From Notospermus geniculatus (lineage: Eukaryota; Nemertea; Pilidiophora; Heteronemertea; Lineidae): a stretch of 64,000 bases of DNA. The notes below the pieces were generated by a model. It saw nothing but the letters and a program-made list of their open reading frames with translations. It was not told the DNA's origin and ran no database searches. Within the stretch, counting starts at the first letter, position 1, and every line of letters begins with the position of its first letter. Location: assembly GCA_002633025.1 (NCBI GenBank), contig NMRB01000211.1, positions 355,654-419,653 on the forward strand, given 5' to 3'. Made by a program: the position numbers and the translations under genes. Positions 61,835 to 64,000 of the stretch are shown here, piece by piece.

Positions 61835-62399
61835 TAGGCCCTGGCCATGAACTCATGACTATTGGTACAGAGTGGGCTTGGTGTCGCTCACCCATTTGCC
61901 CATGTTCATAATTATTTAGGCCTATTGGGCGGATGGATATAAACGCTTAGATCCGTAAATCGAGAGCAAATGTTGAGTTTTCATATCTTGTTGATCCTGT
62001 GTATTGATGTACTTAGTTTCCATCAGTCCTGACCTGTGTCAGATGAGTACAGAAAATACATTACCAGGATGCAAAAAGACTGCTGTTTTCTTAGTGAATC
62101 TTCAGTGCTGATGTAAGTTCCCTTTGATGTCGTAGCCTACCCATCCACCATGCCTTTTGATCTTAGTAGAAGCCAGTTCCAGCTCTAACTGGTATAATGC
62201 TGTTTATCATTATGAATATTCTCTACTCAGTTCAAACATGGAAGAGAAAGAAGATGTTGCAATGAGGAGGGAGCCGTACTAGGACCACACAGTGTCGCTG
62301 CGAGCATTGTGACCGGAATTTTTTTAATGTTATTTCAGTTTACTTTTGGCATGAAAATAACCCGTTTGTTTTGGTCACTCGGCAGTAAAACTTACATCC

Positions 62400-62751
62400 C
62401 AGGGTTCTCCACAGGGTTTGAAACAGACTGGGTGCTGGTGACGTCACACGGTTACTGATATCGGAAGCCGCTGCTGCACGTGCGTCCTCAGGGGGGGTCC
62501 GGAGGCCTCCCCTAGAAAAATTTGCAATCAAGAAGCCCTGAAATGCGATTTCCCGGCAGTTGGGAACACAAACCTGGCTCCTCCTGTCGGTGCTTGGAAA
62601 ACCTCAGTGTTACCGTATTTAAAGTGAATAATTTTGACCGGGCGGCGATTTTTTTTGACCGGGCGGCGGATTTTTAGACCAGGCGCTGAGATCAATCCTG
62701 CATTTTAGAACGGGTGCCGCGCCCGTTCTGTTACACCAGTGGAGAACCCTG
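62400..62751. mobile_element. CAGGGTTCTCCAC MITE, copy 3 (independent)
   Basis: Same ends and internal hairpin, but unrelated flanks, so an independent insertion. It defines the element borders. Confidence 0.88.
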
Positions 62752-63772
62752 ATCATCTTAGTCATCATGACAGTTGTTGGTTTGTCCTCTGTGTAGTTTG
62801 ATCCTTTGAAAAGGGATGTTCGATGCTTATCTCAAAATTTAGGGGAATTATTTACCATAAGGCCTGGAAGTTCTAGGTTTATTGGTTGGATTGCCTTGCC
62901 CATACTGGCTGAGTGTTCGTCTCCAACATCCTCCTTTCCTGATAGATATGATATTCTGTTTCACTGAGTGCAAACTTGTCCTAACATTGAATGATTGATT
63001 ATGATTGAGCTGGTATGTTTACAAAATATTCAGTCTGGTAGATTTACCTTTGATTTCTGCAGTTGGTCAACTCAATGTACATGTATGTACATTTGTACAC
63101 TGTGTAGGTGCTGGGTATTTCGTGCTTGTGCGATTCTGGGGGTAATTCTCTGATCCTTAATCCTTAATCTATTGTCGTAATCCGACGCCACTGTTGGGCA
63201 CTCATGCGGGTTGTGTGTTGTGAATCTGATTGTACCGTGTCAATTCCGATGTCACTGGTGACTGCTCAGCTGGAGAGGCACATGACGGAGATTGTTCAAC
63301 TGGAGAGGCACATGATTATTGACGAAGGGAACCTAACTCAAGGCAGACGACCAGCAACACTCAGCCAACAGACCTCCACCCGACTCTCTCTCTAGACCCT
63401 GACAGCCTGTGTATTATTGGTGCCAAAACCACGGTAGGCCGTTCTGCTACAACTGCTTTAGCAACCTTCAAACCTTTGTATTGCTGTTTGTATGGTCACT
63501 ATATGATCAAGAATATATAAGTACCAAGAATGTGCAACTCCAAATATGTGCCAAAAAGTGAGTTTAGTAAATTGCCTCTGGTGATCCTGTAACCGAATGG
63601 ATCTTCATTTGTGGAGGATTAGAGAAGATCATTACAAACAAAATGACACCTCCCATAAGTTATATGCACTCAGAAATAACCGAGCTACAACACATTTTTG
63701 ATTGTACCGTATTTTTGACCTATACAACAAATCCATGGTTTCACCAAAATAATATATAATAGTTCGAATCCC
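62752..63772. other. Stretch with no recognised feature
   Basis: A short direct repeat CTGGAGAGGCACATGA occurs twice near 63271 and 63300. Nothing else supportable. Confidence 0.4.
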
Positions 63773-64000
63773 ACTGGGCGTGAGACTTTGGCACGTCTCT
63801 TTGCCTCGTCAGTAGCCTCTCCACCCAGGTGTACAAATTGTTACCGGTTGGAAATGCTCGACTGTAGTGCTGAATGGGCAAATCATCCGAGTTCTACTGA
63901 AAGGTTTCAGGACAGACTGGGGTTGAAGTGTAAAGTCGGATGAGAACCTCTACCATAGTTGATATCAGACTATAAACCCAAACTTTAACTTTTCAACTTT
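63773..64000 (+). mobile_element. SINE-tail-like repeat, plus orientation, cut by window end
   Basis: Begins GTTCGAATCCCACTGGGCG, a B-box-like end, and runs in the opposite sense to 61430-61640. Confidence 0.75.

Overview
This window is animal nuclear DNA. It has AT-rich intergenic sequence, GT-AG introns of 0.1 to 6 kb, many small repeats and few coding exons. The two recognisable genes are both metazoan: an integrin alpha subunit and a sodium/calcium exchanger of the SLC8 (NCX) family. The short palindromes TACATGTA and TAGGCCTA recur all through the window. From repeat style and gene content I infer an invertebrate deuterostome, possibly an echinoderm or hemichordate; that placement is inference. 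Five isolated N bases (9666, 16922, 38384, 45082, 51669) look like one-base contig joins in a draft scaffold.

Layout. 1-20.9 kb: no convincing gene. It holds a 2.1-2.5 kb segmental duplication (1-2485 and 11127-13189), a tandem satellite (8929-9295) and several foldback elements, including a 572-bp element with an 8-bp target-site duplication (18206-18777). 20.9-35.9 kb: 21 coding exons of a plus-strand integrin alpha gene, RGD/PS2 type, with in-frame phases from the blade 2/3 junction of the propeller to the stop codon. The signal peptide and first two blades were not found. 36-37.4 kb: a TTAA-flanked MITE and a LINE tail. 37.5-45.1 kb: an 879-bp perfect-looking inverted repeat whose outer ends coincide with the Ns at 38384 and 45082. 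This is best explained by contig 38385-45081 being placed backwards. That contig carries an array of seven exon-like units with conserved minus-strand splice signals but mostly broken reading frames, next to a promoter-like CRE/ETS/YY1 cluster.

45.08-46.76 kb: one large NCX exon, from the N-terminal region through the first membrane half, the XIP-like segment, the whole of CBD1 and the start of CBD2. It ends at the position of the vertebrate alternative-splice boundary. 46.8-64 kb: presumably NCX intron or intergenic DNA, made almost wholly of repeats: a GTTGCACAA foldback family, TA-flanked GTGGAACCTCTC elements, hAT-like and PIF/Harbinger-like insertions, a CAGGGTTCTCCAC MITE family, a tandem 2-3 kb duplication, tRNA-derived SINE pieces and (GTC)n tracts. 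I saw no later NCX exons.

The two genes are neighbours with no evident functional link. The least explained object is the exon-like array at 42.06-43.44 kb.
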